Shown one piece after another: positions 9,139 to 14,957 of a DNA stretch of 14,957 nucleotides (the first letter of the stretch is position 1; every line of letters begins with the position of its first letter). Below the pieces are notes generated by a model, which saw only the letters and a program-made list of their open reading frames with translations, made no database searches and was not told the origin of the DNA. The position numbers and the translations under genes were made by a program. The DNA is from Bacteroidales bacterium. Lineage in GTDB: Bacteria > Bacteroidota > Bacteroidia > Bacteroidales > UBA7960. The DNA lies in NCBI GenBank assembly GCA_007122505.1, contig SKTQ01000333.1, positions 1 through 14,957 of the forward strand, in the 5' to 3' direction.

Positions 9139-9147
9139 TACTTTTGC
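9139..9147 (+). promoter_or_regulatory. Promoter -7 element of the DUF4168 gene
   Basis: TACTTTTGC fits TAnnTTTGC exactly and lies 35 bp upstream of the ATG at 9183. The -33 element is not clear. The TTG at 9144 lies within this box and is therefore not a credible start codon. The position implies independent transcription from the preceding helicase gene, although no strong terminator separates them. Confidence 0.55.
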
Positions 9148-9182
9148 CCTGCATAATTAATATCAACAAGAAAAAAACCGCT

Positions 9183-9800
9183 ATGAAAGCTATTAAAACC
9201 GCAATGCACATGCCAACCCGATTATTTTTGGTCTTTTTCATTGCTTTTGGATTGATGCTCAGTTTCCCGCTCCATTCTACGGCACAGGAAGCTCAGGAAG
9301 AGGAAAAAGAAGAAGACCCATGGGCAGATGCAGATTTTCCATTTGATGATGAAATTTTGCTTGTATTTTTTGATACCAACCAGGAAATCAGCGCCTTACA
9401 AAGAAGCACCAATGAGCGTATCAATGAAACACTTGAACAGTTCGGGCTTACAAGGCAGCGCTTTGATCAGATTGGAAGAGCTTCACAAATGGGCTTACTT
9501 CAAGATGGTGCATTTTCCAATGAAGAAATTGAAGCATTTAACCAGGTGGCTCCCCAAGTTACAGAAATTCAGAGAGAAATGCAAGGAATGGTGCAGATGA
9601 TCGTTCAGGAATATGACATGACCATGAACGAATATCGCGAAATCCTCAACGCTTTCCGTCAGGATCAGGAATTGCAGCAATATGTTTCGCATCTGGCCAG
9701 GGAAAGAGCGCGAGAAAGGATCCTTGAAGAAAGGAGACAGGAAGCAATCAGAAAAATGGAAGAGGAAAAAAGGCAGCAAGAGGAAGAAGAAGAAGGCTAA
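9183..9800 (+). CDS. Exported DUF4168-type protein with duplicated helical unit
   Basis: A 205-residue protein of unknown function. Residues 1-35 form a signal peptide (basic start, hydrophobic LFLVFFIAFGLMLSF, probable cleavage after HSTA before Q36). An acidic stretch follows (EEEKEEDPWADADFPFDDE), then a helical region resembling DUF4168, and a very charged Arg/Glu tail ending EEEEEG, likely one long helix. The core has two copies of one unit at a gapless 57-residue offset: L72-Q73-R74 against I129-Q130-R131, T90 against T147, F94 against Y151 and I97 against I154. The start ATG at 9183 is preceded by an A-rich leader. The gene converges on folC with only 18 bp between the stops. It is probably periplasmic. 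The DUF4168 assignment is from recalled motif pattern (helix with IQRE, loop L/M-T, then aromatic-xx-I) and is moderately sure. Confidence 0.75.
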   Translation: MKAIKTAMHMPTRLFLVFFIAFGLMLSFPLHSTAQEAQEEEKEEDPWADADFPFDDEILLVFFDTNQEISALQRSTNERINETLEQFGLTRQRFDQIGRASQMGLLQDGAFSNEEIEAFNQVAPQVTEIQREMQGMVQMIVQEYDMTMNEYREILNAFRQDQELQQYVSHLARERARERILEERRQEAIRKMEEEKRQQEEEEEG

Positions 9801-9818
9801 GATCAACATCTGCATCAC

Positions 9819-11114
9819 CTAAAGCACCTCTGCCACCACAAAGGTACTTCCACCTACAAATATCAAATCATCTGCCGTTGCATCCTTTTTCGCAGCAGCC
9901 AATGCTTTGCTTACCGAATCGAATGACCGGCCTTCCAATCCAAAAAAACCGGCATCCGTTTCCAGCTTTTTGGCGTCCAGCCCTCTTGGCACTGCCGGCC
10001 GGCAAAAATAATATGCTGCTTTAGGGGGGAGTCTTTTAAGAATTTCAGGCAAATCCTTGTCATCAACCATGCCCAGTACCATCAGCAAACGTTTGTGTGG
10101 TAATGTCTTCAACTGCCTGACTATTTGATCTATGCCATCGGGATTGTGACCGGTATCACAGATCACACGCGGATTGCTGCCAATCTGCTGCCACCGACCT
10201 TTAATCCCTGTGTTTTCGACTACTAGCTTTAACCCTTTCCGGATGGCCTTATCTGACAAAAAGAACTTCCCTGCACTGTTTATTGTCTCACAAGCAGTTA
10301 ATACCGTAACAAGGTTTTCTGTCTGATACAATCCCGATAGCCCAACATCAAACGTTTCCACTTTGCCATCATGCATCATTTCCACCTGCAGGTATTTTTT
10401 TCCGGCATCTTCAACCATTATATGCTTATTAAGAATATAATGATCAGCAGCTACCGTTAATTGGGCTTTCTGCCTCGCTGCAACCTCAGCAAACACCTCC
10501 TGAACCTCTGCCTGCCGTTTTCCGATAATCACAGGAACACCTTGTTTTATAATCCCCGCCTTTTCGCGCGCAATATCTTTTATACCGGGACCAAGGAAAC
10601 GCACATGGTCAAAACCGATATTGGTAATGATTGCCAGTTCAGGTGTAAGGATATTTGATGAATCAAGACGTCCGCCCATGCCGGTTTCCACAATGGCAAT
10701 GTCCACCCTCTGTTCGGCAAACCAATGGAAAGTCATGGCCATGGTCATTTCAAAAAAAGAAGGTTGTAATTGCTCAAAAAATGCTTTGTGCTGATTGACG
10801 AAGTGAACTACTTCAACTTCCGGAATCATTTTGCCATCAATTTTTATCCGTTCCCGGAAATCTGAAAAATGTGGAGATGTAGCCAGGCCTGTCCGGTATC
10901 CCTGCTCCTGAAAGACAGAGGCCAGCATATGAGAAACCGAGCCTTTCCCGTTTGTGCCTGCTATATGGATGCTGCGAAAAGCGGTTTCGGGGTTTCCCAA
11001 ATGCCTGCTCAGCGCCAGTGTGTTGTCAAGGTTGGCTTTGTAGGCGGCAGCCCCGATTCTCTGGAACATGGGCAATTGACTAAAGAGGTAGTCAATGGTT
11101 TCCTTATAGGTCAT
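9819..11114 (-). CDS. folC: Bifunctional dihydrofolate/folylpolyglutamate synthase
   Basis: FolC adds glutamate to dihydropteroate and then to reduced folates, using ATP, in the cytoplasm. The 431-residue length is normal. Visible motifs: P-loop GTNGKGS (53-59), SPHF (80-83), ETGMGGRLDSSN (143-154), TNIGFDH (164-170), EKAGIIK (184-190), GRWQ (306-309) and DTGHNPDG (320-327), all expected for the Mur ligase-like fold of this family. The start ATG at 11114 follows the tonB stop with no gap (TAAATG on the minus strand), so translation is likely coupled and folC is the last gene of the exbB-exbD-tonB operon. No Shine-Dalgarno is evident. The family also includes monofunctional enzymes, but in bacteria with one copy both activities are usual. 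Confidence 0.95.
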   Translation of the reverse strand: MTYKETIDYLFSQLPMFQRIGAAAYKANLDNTLALSRHLGNPETAFRSIHIAGTNGKGSVSHMLASVFQEQGYRTGLATSPHFSDFRERIKIDGKMIPEVEVVHFVNQHKAFFEQLQPSFFEMTMAMTFHWFAEQRVDIAIVETGMGGRLDSSNILTPELAIITNIGFDHVRFLGPGIKDIAREKAGIIKQGVPVIIGKRQAEVQEVFAEVAARQKAQLTVAADHYILNKHIMVEDAGKKYLQVEMMHDGKVETFDVGLSGLYQTENLVTVLTACETINSAGKFFLSDKAIRKGLKLVVENTGIKGRWQQIGSNPRVICDTGHNPDGIDQIVRQLKTLPHKRLLMVLGMVDDKDLPEILKRLPPKAAYYFCRPAVPRGLDAKKLETDAGFFGLEGRSFDSVSKALAAAKKDATADDLIFVGGSTFVVAEVL

Positions 11115-11933
11115 TTAGTTGAGCCGGATAAAGTTGTAAGTGATCGTACCGATTTGATTTTCGGAAGAATCTGTTCTGACATCAAAGCGGGCTCTTCTTG
11201 CAGCTTCTTCAGCCAGTCGGTAAAGAGTTGCATCGGTGGTAGTGGACCCCCGTACACCGGGGACGGCTTGAACAACCTGCCCCTGACTATTCACGGTAAT
11301 TTGTACCACCACCCTGCCTGTGGCCCGTGTGGTATAGTCGGGCAGGGGCAGAAAGTTGGCTTTTCTGCCGGTTAGGCTGTATTCGGGGCCGTTTCCTGCA
11401 CCTATTCCCTCTACGCTTTCCGCTCCGATAACACCTTCGGGGCGGCCGGCATTGCCGCGTTCAGTAGTTTCACCCCTGTCGCGCTGATCCGTACTTCTTT
11501 GGTCGCGACCGGGAAACAAAGCGCGTGGGTCTACCTGGGGCGGGGGTTCTTCCTCCACTATCTCTTCGGTGGGCTGTTCTGGTTCAGGGGTGCGTTCTAT
11601 CCTGGGGCTTTCGGGTATCTCACGCTCAACCGGGCGATCGGCTGCTTCCTCAGGCAAAGCAGGTGCATCTTGTGTTTGCTGGGTAACCACCCTTTCGGGG
11701 TCGGCCTGCGGTGCGGAAGGTGCAGGACGCGGATCAGGCGGGGGTGCGGCCAAAGGTTGCCTGTCGCCTCTCCCCTCCTCCATGTAACCCTGAACAACAA
11801 GTACCCCATGCTCTTCAGGTAATGGCAACGGTGTTGACAGTCCAAAGAAAATTATACACAGAAGCAGCACAACATGAAAAATGATCGTGCCTGCCAGTGC
11901 CCTTGCTTTGTCTTTGTCGTTGGATACTCTCAT
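11115..11933 (-). CDS. tonB: Energy transducer TonB (TonB/TolA-like)
   Basis: A 272-residue envelope-spanning protein that would pass proton-motive energy from the ExbB-ExbD motor to outer-membrane partners. It has a short cytoplasmic N terminus, one membrane segment at about 13-33 (LAGTIIFHVVLLLCIIFFGL), a Pro/Glu/Arg-rich linker (about 60-135), a Gly/Arg/Asp-rich stretch (140-182), and a C-terminal TonB domain (about 185-272) with GRKANFLPLPDY, then GRVVVQITVNSQGQV and GSTTTDATLYRLAEEAARRARF. The linker is rich in Arg and Asp rather than the Lys of the E. coli protein, and its DNA is visibly GC-rich compared with neighbours. The start ATG shares one base with the exbD stop (TAATG). It may serve TonB-dependent transporters or act as a TolA equivalent; the sequence does not decide. 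Confidence 0.87.
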   Translation of the reverse strand: MRVSNDKDKARALAGTIIFHVVLLLCIIFFGLSTPLPLPEEHGVLVVQGYMEEGRGDRQPLAAPPPDPRPAPSAPQADPERVVTQQTQDAPALPEEAADRPVEREIPESPRIERTPEPEQPTEEIVEEEPPPQVDPRALFPGRDQRSTDQRDRGETTERGNAGRPEGVIGAESVEGIGAGNGPEYSLTGRKANFLPLPDYTTRATGRVVVQITVNSQGQVVQAVPGVRGSTTTDATLYRLAEEAARRARFDVRTDSSENQIGTITYNFIRLN

Positions 11934-12346
11934 TATCTGCGCGGTTGTGTAGCCAGAATGACCCTGTGTTTCACCTGGTATCTGCTGTTGATATTTTCAA
12001 CCACATCTATAACATTAACGATATATTGTACAGGAACTGTATGATCGGTACGCAGTACGACTGTGCCTGCTGTGTGACCTTCTAGCCTGTCGATGAGGCC
12101 TGACTGCAGGGCATCCATATCCACGGGTATGTCTTCCAGGTACACCTGCCGGTCAGCACTGATATGAACATTCACGGTCTGCGGCACCATTGTCCGGGAA
12201 TCGCTTGAAGGCAACAGGAGATTAATGGCACTGGGGGCCACCAGGGTTGAAGTGAGCATAAAAAATATCAGCAAAAGGAACACCAGGTCAGACATGGAAG
12301 CCATGCTGAACTGTATGTTTCGTGTATTTCTAGCTTTTATCGCCAT
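11933..12346 (-). CDS. exbD: ExbD/TolR family proton-channel subunit
   Basis: A 137-residue inner-membrane protein with one N-terminal membrane helix (about 20-42) and a periplasmic domain. The proton-carrying Asp of the family is D20 in MASMSDLVFLLLIFFMLTST. The periplasmic part (VNVHISADRQVYLEDIPVD, then VVLRTDHTVPVQYIVNVIDVV) is typical of ExbD/TolR. The start ATG lies 12 bp after the exbB stop and is preceded on the minus strand by AAAAGG about nine bases upstream, one of the few Shine-Dalgarno-like sequences in the window. The stop overlaps the tonB start by one base. There is a single ExbD here, whereas some Bacteroidota TonB clusters carry two. It is the second gene of the exbB-exbD-tonB-folC unit. 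Confidence 0.93.
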   Translation of the reverse strand: MAIKARNTRNIQFSMASMSDLVFLLLIFFMLTSTLVAPSAINLLLPSSDSRTMVPQTVNVHISADRQVYLEDIPVDMDALQSGLIDRLEGHTAGTVVLRTDHTVPVQYIVNVIDVVENINSRYQVKHRVILATQPRR

Positions 12347-12358
12347 AACAGTTGCCTT

Positions 12359-13069
12359 TTAGGATGCCGGTTCATGCAAAAGGTCCATAAATTCGGTGGC
12401 CCGGGCTTCGAGCATAAAAACTACTTTTTCGATTCGTGCCACAAGGATATTGTAGCATATGTAAGCAATGATACCCACCGTTAACCCGGTGATTGTGGTA
12501 ATCATGGCTTCATAAATACCCCCGGCCAGCAGGCTGATATCAATGTTTGGACCCGCCATTGACATGTTGTAAAATGCGCGCACCATACCCATAACGGTTC
12601 CAAGAAAGCCCAACATGGGTGCGGCACCTGCTACGGTGGCCAGCACGGCAATGTTTTTTTCCAGTTTGGCAATTTCCAGCTTACCCACATTTTCAATGGC
12701 AGCATTGATGTCGCCAAGCGGTCTGCCGATACGCACGATACCCTTGGCGATCATTCGTGCAATTGGTGATTGGTTATTGCGGCAAAGTGATTTTGCTGAG
12801 TCAATGCGACCGTTATGTATAAAATCGCGGATGTTATTCATGAAATTTGTTTCTTCATTGGAAGCCCTGCTGATGGCAAAATAACGCTCAATAAAGATGT
12901 AAATGGCCACGATGGATAAAATGACCAGCGGTATCATAACAACACCGCCTTTTAAAGCCAGACTCCAGAAGTTAAGTGTCTCATGCTCCGGCATGGGTGC
13001 CTGGGCCAATGTGTCGACGAACTCAACCTGTGGACTGTTCTGGATCTGGAATAACAAATTAGACAACAT
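12359..13069 (-). CDS. exbB: MotA/TolQ/ExbB family proton-channel protein
   Basis: A 236-residue inner-membrane channel subunit that with ExbD uses the proton gradient to drive TonB. Three membrane helices are seen: about 40-62 (GGVVMIPLVILSIVAIYIFI), 141-165 and 187-213. Helix 2 carries ATVAGAAPMLGFLGTVMGM with the conserved T158, and helix 3 carries TTITGLTVG with T191/T192, matching the polar residues that line the ExbB pore. The N terminus has a ~35-residue stretch before helix 1 (FQIQNSPQVEFVDTLAQAP), a length common in Bacteroidota members. The start ATG at 13069 lies 68 bp downstream of a good -7 box; this gene heads the operon with exbD, tonB and folC. It could equally be named tolQ, since the family alone does not separate the two. 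Confidence 0.92.
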   Translation of the reverse strand: MLSNLLFQIQNSPQVEFVDTLAQAPMPEHETLNFWSLALKGGVVMIPLVILSIVAIYIFIERYFAISRASNEETNFMNNIRDFIHNGRIDSAKSLCRNNQSPIARMIAKGIVRIGRPLGDINAAIENVGKLEIAKLEKNIAVLATVAGAAPMLGFLGTVMGMVRAFYNMSMAGPNIDISLLAGGIYEAMITTITGLTVGIIAYICYNILVARIEKVVFMLEARATEFMDLLHEPAS

Positions 13070-13137
13070 CGAATAATGGTTTACTTGGTTGTTTTATAGT
13101 GTAATAACTAATATGTGGATATTTTATTTTATCCGGC

Positions 13138-13146
13138 GCAAATATA
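13138..13146 (-). promoter_or_regulatory. Promoter -7 element of the exbB-exbD-tonB-folC operon
   Basis: The minus strand reads TATATTTGC, an exact match to the Bacteroidota -7 consensus TAnnTTTGC, 68 bp upstream of the exbB start. No -33 TTTG occurs at the expected 19-23 bp spacing; the nearest TTG is about 29 bp away. Since junctions downstream are 12 bp or less, this is the likely promoter for all four genes. Confidence 0.55.
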
Positions 13147-13309
13147 ATGATTATTTTCCTTGACTTGCTTTTTGCCAATTTCTTTAACCGGAACCGGCAA
13201 ATTGATTGCCCCTGTTTTCCGGATGTTATGATGTATGATGATGGTTTTGAAAAAGACAGAACAGGAGCTTGCAAAAATTATTGATAATCGCTATAAATTA
13301 AGAACAAGT

Positions 13310-13341
13310 TTTGGGGATTTGGTCATTTTTTTTACCTTCGC
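13310..13341 (+). promoter_or_regulatory. Promoter of slyD (-33 and -7 elements)
   Basis: A -33 TTTG at 13310-13313 and a -7 TACCTTCGC at 13333-13341 (one mismatch to TAnnTTTGC) are separated by 19 bp, within the usual Bacteroidota spacing. This is the only place in the window where both elements are visible at proper spacing. Transcription would begin near 13347, leaving a leader of about 80 nt to the ATG at 13427 but only a few bases to the alternative ATG at 13352. Confidence 0.6.
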
Positions 13342-13426
13342 AGTATAAAACATGCATTATTGGGATTTTCCTTTCTTTCGGAAGGATAATCCCTTTGATT
13401 TTTATTTTAAACCAAAAAAAAGAATT

Positions 13427-13918
13427 ATGTCGCAATCCGATGCCAAAGTAATTGCACTCACTTATGAGCTGCGGGAAGGAGGCCCTGAAGGGGATTTGCT
13501 TGAATCAGTAAAAAAGGATCAACCCATTGAATTTTTGTTTGGTGCCGGTCGTTTAAATCAGAGTTTTGAAGAGAACGTTCGGAGTCTGAATGAGGGGGAA
13601 TCCTTTGAATTCACCATAGAAGCCGACAAAGCCTATGGGCAGGTAAACGAAAAGGCCATTGTGGACCTGCCAAAAAGTATATTTATTATTGATGGAAACC
13701 TTGCGGAGGATTTACTTATCGAGGGCAATATCATTAACATGGAAGACCAGGAAGGTAATCCCCATCGCGGGAAAATCCTTAAAATTGGCGAAGAAAAGGT
13801 TAAGATGGATTTCAATCATCCCCTTGCCGGGATGGATCTCCATTTCCAGGGAGAGGTTATTCGCCGCAGGGAGCCCACTCCTGAAGAACTATCACAAGGT
13901 TTTGTAAAGCCGGAATAA
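13427..13918 (+). CDS. slyD: SlyD-type FKBP peptidyl-prolyl cis-trans isomerase
   Basis: A 163-residue FKBP with an insert-in-flap chaperone domain, expected to catalyse prolyl isomerisation and assist folding in the cytoplasm, since no signal peptide is present. Family marks: VIALTYELRE at the start, FLFGAGRLNQSFEENVRSLNEGE (37-59), the AYG of the FKBP core (69-71), an insert domain at about 75-125, and NHPLAGMDLHFQGEVI (130-145), the signature that returns to the FKBP core. It lacks the His/Cys-rich metal-binding tail of E. coli SlyD and ends soon after the core (EELSQGFVKPE). The ATG at 13427 follows an A-rich leader and aligns with homologues; the in-frame ATG at 13352 would add 25 residues rich in Phe and Lys unlike any family member I know. 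An intrinsic terminator follows the stop. Confidence 0.88.
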   Translation: MSQSDAKVIALTYELREGGPEGDLLESVKKDQPIEFLFGAGRLNQSFEENVRSLNEGESFEFTIEADKAYGQVNEKAIVDLPKSIFIIDGNLAEDLLIEGNIINMEDQEGNPHRGKILKIGEEKVKMDFNHPLAGMDLHFQGEVIRRREPTPEELSQGFVKPE

Positions 13919-13945
13919 ACTGCCGGTTTTCGCATTTCAATACAA

Positions 13946-13981
13946 AAGGGCATCCCTCAAAAGGGATCGCCCTTATTTTTT
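13946..13981 (+). terminator. Rho-independent terminator after slyD
   Basis: A hairpin with arms AAGGGCATCCCT (13946-13957) and AGGGATCGCCCTT (13962-13974), paired over 12 bp with a single bulged C and a CAAA loop, is followed by A and six T (13976-13981). It lies 27 bp after the slyD stop. Its 3' arm and T-run overlap the last codons of the convergent DUF454 gene. Read on the minus strand the hairpin is followed by TTTTGTATT, so it may also work weakly in that direction. Confidence 0.85.
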
Positions 13982-14383
13982 CGCGATTGTATTAAGGGAT
14001 GCTATGTGGATGGTGACACCAATGGCTATGGCCAATAACAATATACGCACCCACCAGAGGTTTACCGCAAAAATGGCAGAAATACTGATGGTGATCCACA
14101 GCAGGGAAATTGCACCCACTTTGACATGGTAGGTTGTTCCACGGTGATCGCGATAATTTCGGATGTGCTTTCCAAACACCTTATGGTTTAGCAGCCAGTA
14201 ATAGAAACGCTCCGAGCTGCGTGCATAACAATAGGTTGCTAAAAGAAGGAAAGGGGTGGTAGGCAGCAATGGCAAAGGAATACCCAAAATGCCCAGTCCG
14301 AGACTGATACTGCCGGCAACAAACCAAAGAAAACGCTGAATGGGGGTCAGTTTTTTCCCAAACGTTGGTTTTTCCTCTCTCAT
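13973..14383 (-). CDS. DUF454 (YbaN-like) inner-membrane protein
   Basis: A 136-residue membrane protein of unknown biochemical function. The family signature is present in one block: LGLGILGIPLPLLPTTPFLL (28-47) followed by LATYCYARSSERFYYWLLNH and FGKHIRNYRDHRG. Hydrophobic segments lie at about 16-35, 38-53, 88-106 and 109-129, so four membrane helices or two helical hairpins are likely. The N terminus (MREEKPTFGKKLTP) and C terminus (IAKK) are basic and probably cytoplasmic. The ATG at 14383 has no Shine-Dalgarno. The gene is convergent with slyD, sharing its terminator sequence, and divergent from the hydrolase gene 70 bp away. YbaN itself is uncharacterised as far as I know, so no role is proposed. 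Confidence 0.88.
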   Translation of the reverse strand: MREEKPTFGKKLTPIQRFLWFVAGSISLGLGILGIPLPLLPTTPFLLLATYCYARSSERFYYWLLNHKVFGKHIRNYRDHRGTTYHVKVGAISLLWITISISAIFAVNLWWVRILLLAIAIGVTIHIASLNTIAKK

Positions 14384-14397
14384 ATATGGAAGTTAAT

Positions 14398-14405
14398 TAA
14401 CTTTG
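14398..14405 (+). promoter_or_regulatory. Possible -7 element of the alpha/beta hydrolase gene
   Basis: TAACTTTG fits TAnnTTTG and lies 48 bp upstream of the ATG at 14454. No -33 TTTG is found at 19-23 bp upstream; the closest TTGG is about 30 bp away. Candidate only. Confidence 0.4.
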
Positions 14406-14424
14406 AAATCCTTTTGTGAAATGT

Positions 14425-14433
14425 GCAAAGGTC
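14425..14433 (-). promoter_or_regulatory. Possible -7 element of the DUF454 gene
   Basis: On the minus strand the bases read GACCTTTGC, one mismatch (G for the first T) from TAnnTTTGC, 41 bp upstream of the DUF454 start. There is no recognisable -33 partner, which would fall near the start of the divergent hydrolase gene. Weak. Confidence 0.3.
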
Positions 14434-14453
14434 GTAAAAAAAAATAATCCGGA

Positions 14454-14957
14454 ATGAACGATCGGCTAATCAGAGAAACCAGCTTCAGGCTGCAAAGTTC
14501 AACAAGGCAGGACCTCGTTGTTCGCTCCAAGCTTCCTTTACAAGCCAAGCCAAAAGGGATTGTGCTGATCATACCCGGAATGGCAGAACATGCAGGCAGA
14601 TACAATGATTTTGCAAGCTTTCTTGCGGAGAATCATTTCGGTGTTTATGCATGCGATCATCCGGGGCATGGCAAATCCATCTCTGCACCGGGTGAGGCAG
14701 GTTCGTTCCCCAAAAAACGTGGTTGGCAAATAATGCTTGAAAATGTGCGCGCATTGTACACATACATCCGAAAAAACCAGCCCGAGATACCTGTCTTTGT
14801 TTTTGGCCACAGTATGGGCTCCATCATCGCACGCCATTTTACCGCTCTATACCCCGTATATATACAGGGGCTGATTCTTTCAGGAAGCTTTGCCTTGAAA
14901 CCATGGATGGTGAACATGGCGCTCTTTCTTATGAAAATAAAAATTCTGTTTGAAGGA
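14454..14957 (+). CDS. Alpha/beta hydrolase, monoacylglycerol lipase / serine aminopeptidase S33 type (3' end outside window)
   Basis: The frame is open from ATG 14454 to the window edge (168 codons, no stop), so this is the N-terminal part of a typical ~280-residue hydrolase. Visible features: an oxyanion-type segment IIPGMAEHAGRYNDFASFL (39-57), DHPGHGKS (68-75), and the nucleophile elbow FGHSMGS with Ser120 (117-123) followed by IIARHFTALYP. This HSMG elbow with PGMAEHAGRY closely resembles monoacylglycerol lipase and lysophospholipase proteins. The catalytic Asp and His should lie beyond the edge. The start follows an A-rich leader, and there is no signal peptide, so it is probably cytoplasmic. 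Likely substrates are lipid esters, by family inference only. Confidence 0.87.
   Translation, partial: MNDRLIRETSFRLQSSTRQDLVVRSKLPLQAKPKGIVLIIPGMAEHAGRYNDFASFLAENHFGVYACDHPGHGKSISAPGEAGSFPKKRGWQIMLENVRALYTYIRKNQPEIPVFVFGHSMGSIIARHFTALYPVYIQGLILSGSFALKPWMVNMALFLMKIKILFEG

Larger units (their letters stand above)
13070..13426. other. Divergent intergenic region between exbB and slyD
   Basis: A 357-bp AT-rich stretch with no convincing gene. It holds a minus-strand -7 box for exbB (13138-13146) and a plus-strand promoter for slyD (13310-13341). Between them there is only a 37-codon open frame on the plus strand (13235-13348), preceded by three in-frame ATGs, which I do not call as a gene. A 71-codon minus-strand frame (13274-13059) and an upstream extension of the slyD frame to ATG 13352 are also present but look non-coding. 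No tRNA, riboswitch fold or strong inverted repeat is apparent. Confidence 0.6.

Noticed and set aside
9993..10004. Perfect 12-bp palindrome TGCCGGCCGGCA inside folC
   Set aside because: It encodes conserved-looking Pro/Ala residues, has no adjacent T-run as a stem-loop terminator for the opposite gene, and seems to be chance.
11499..11845. Plus-strand and alternative minus-strand frames of 72-107 codons across tonB
   Set aside because: The GC-rich linker lacks stop codons in several frames; only the frame with the membrane helix and TonB domain makes sense.
13352..13426. N-terminal extension of SlyD from ATG 13352
   Set aside because: The 25 extra residues match no family feature, and the ATG would lie only a few bases after the predicted transcription start.
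14393..14917. Minus-strand frames of 64-99 codons at the right edge
   Set aside because: They are antisense to the clearly coding alpha/beta hydrolase frame that is open to the window end.
1..14957. Mobile elements, CRISPR arrays, tRNA or rRNA genes, defence or secretion islands
   Set aside because: I saw no transposase, integrase, regularly spaced direct repeats or RNA gene signature; composition is fairly even apart from the tonB linker and AT-rich intergenic DNA.

Overview
The window reads as ordinary chromosomal DNA of a member of the Bacteroidota. Four things point there: several candidate promoters match the Bacteroidota sigma -7 element TAnnTTTG(C); most genes lack a strong Shine-Dalgarno and have A-rich leaders instead; there is a lipoprotein version of the TamA/BamA barrel (TamL), a form known from this phylum; and the cluster exbB-exbD-tonB-folC follows an arrangement I recall from this phylum. 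A class 1 fructose-bisphosphatase argues against Bacteroides itself. Genus cannot be decided from the sequence.

Layout, left to right. Bases 1-3730 (+): the 3' part of a class 1 fructose-1,6-bisphosphatase, then mfd (transcription-repair coupling factor) 12 bp downstream. Bases 3702-5099 (-): a phosphoglucosamine mutase-type phosphohexomutase (glmM), whose 3' end overlaps that of mfd by 29 bp. Bases 5263-9055 (+): tamL, an outer-membrane Omp85-family lipoprotein, then a RecD/Dda-like superfamily 1 helicase 4 bp later. Bases 9183-9800 (+): a small exported DUF4168 protein built from a duplicated helical unit. Bases 9819-13069 (-): exbB, exbD, tonB and folC, with junctions of 12 bp, a 1-bp overlap and 0 bp. 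Bases 13070-13426: a divergent promoter region. Bases 13427-13918 (+): a SlyD-type FKBP prolyl isomerase with a good intrinsic terminator. Bases 13973-14383 (-): a DUF454/YbaN membrane protein. Bases 14454-14957 (+): the 5' part of a serine-aminopeptidase/monoacylglycerol-lipase type alpha/beta hydrolase that runs off the right edge.

Functionally the genes cover sugar phosphate metabolism and cell-wall precursors (fbp, glmM), DNA repair and processing (mfd, helicase), envelope biogenesis and energisation (tamL, exbB-exbD-tonB, DUF4168, DUF454), folate (folC) and protein folding (slyD). I see no mobile element, CRISPR array, tRNA, rRNA, phage or defence island, and no system I would call new. 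The points most worth a second look are the 57-residue internal repeat in the DUF4168 protein, the tightly coupled proton-channel/TonB/folC operon, and start codons that a naive caller would place inside promoter -7 boxes.
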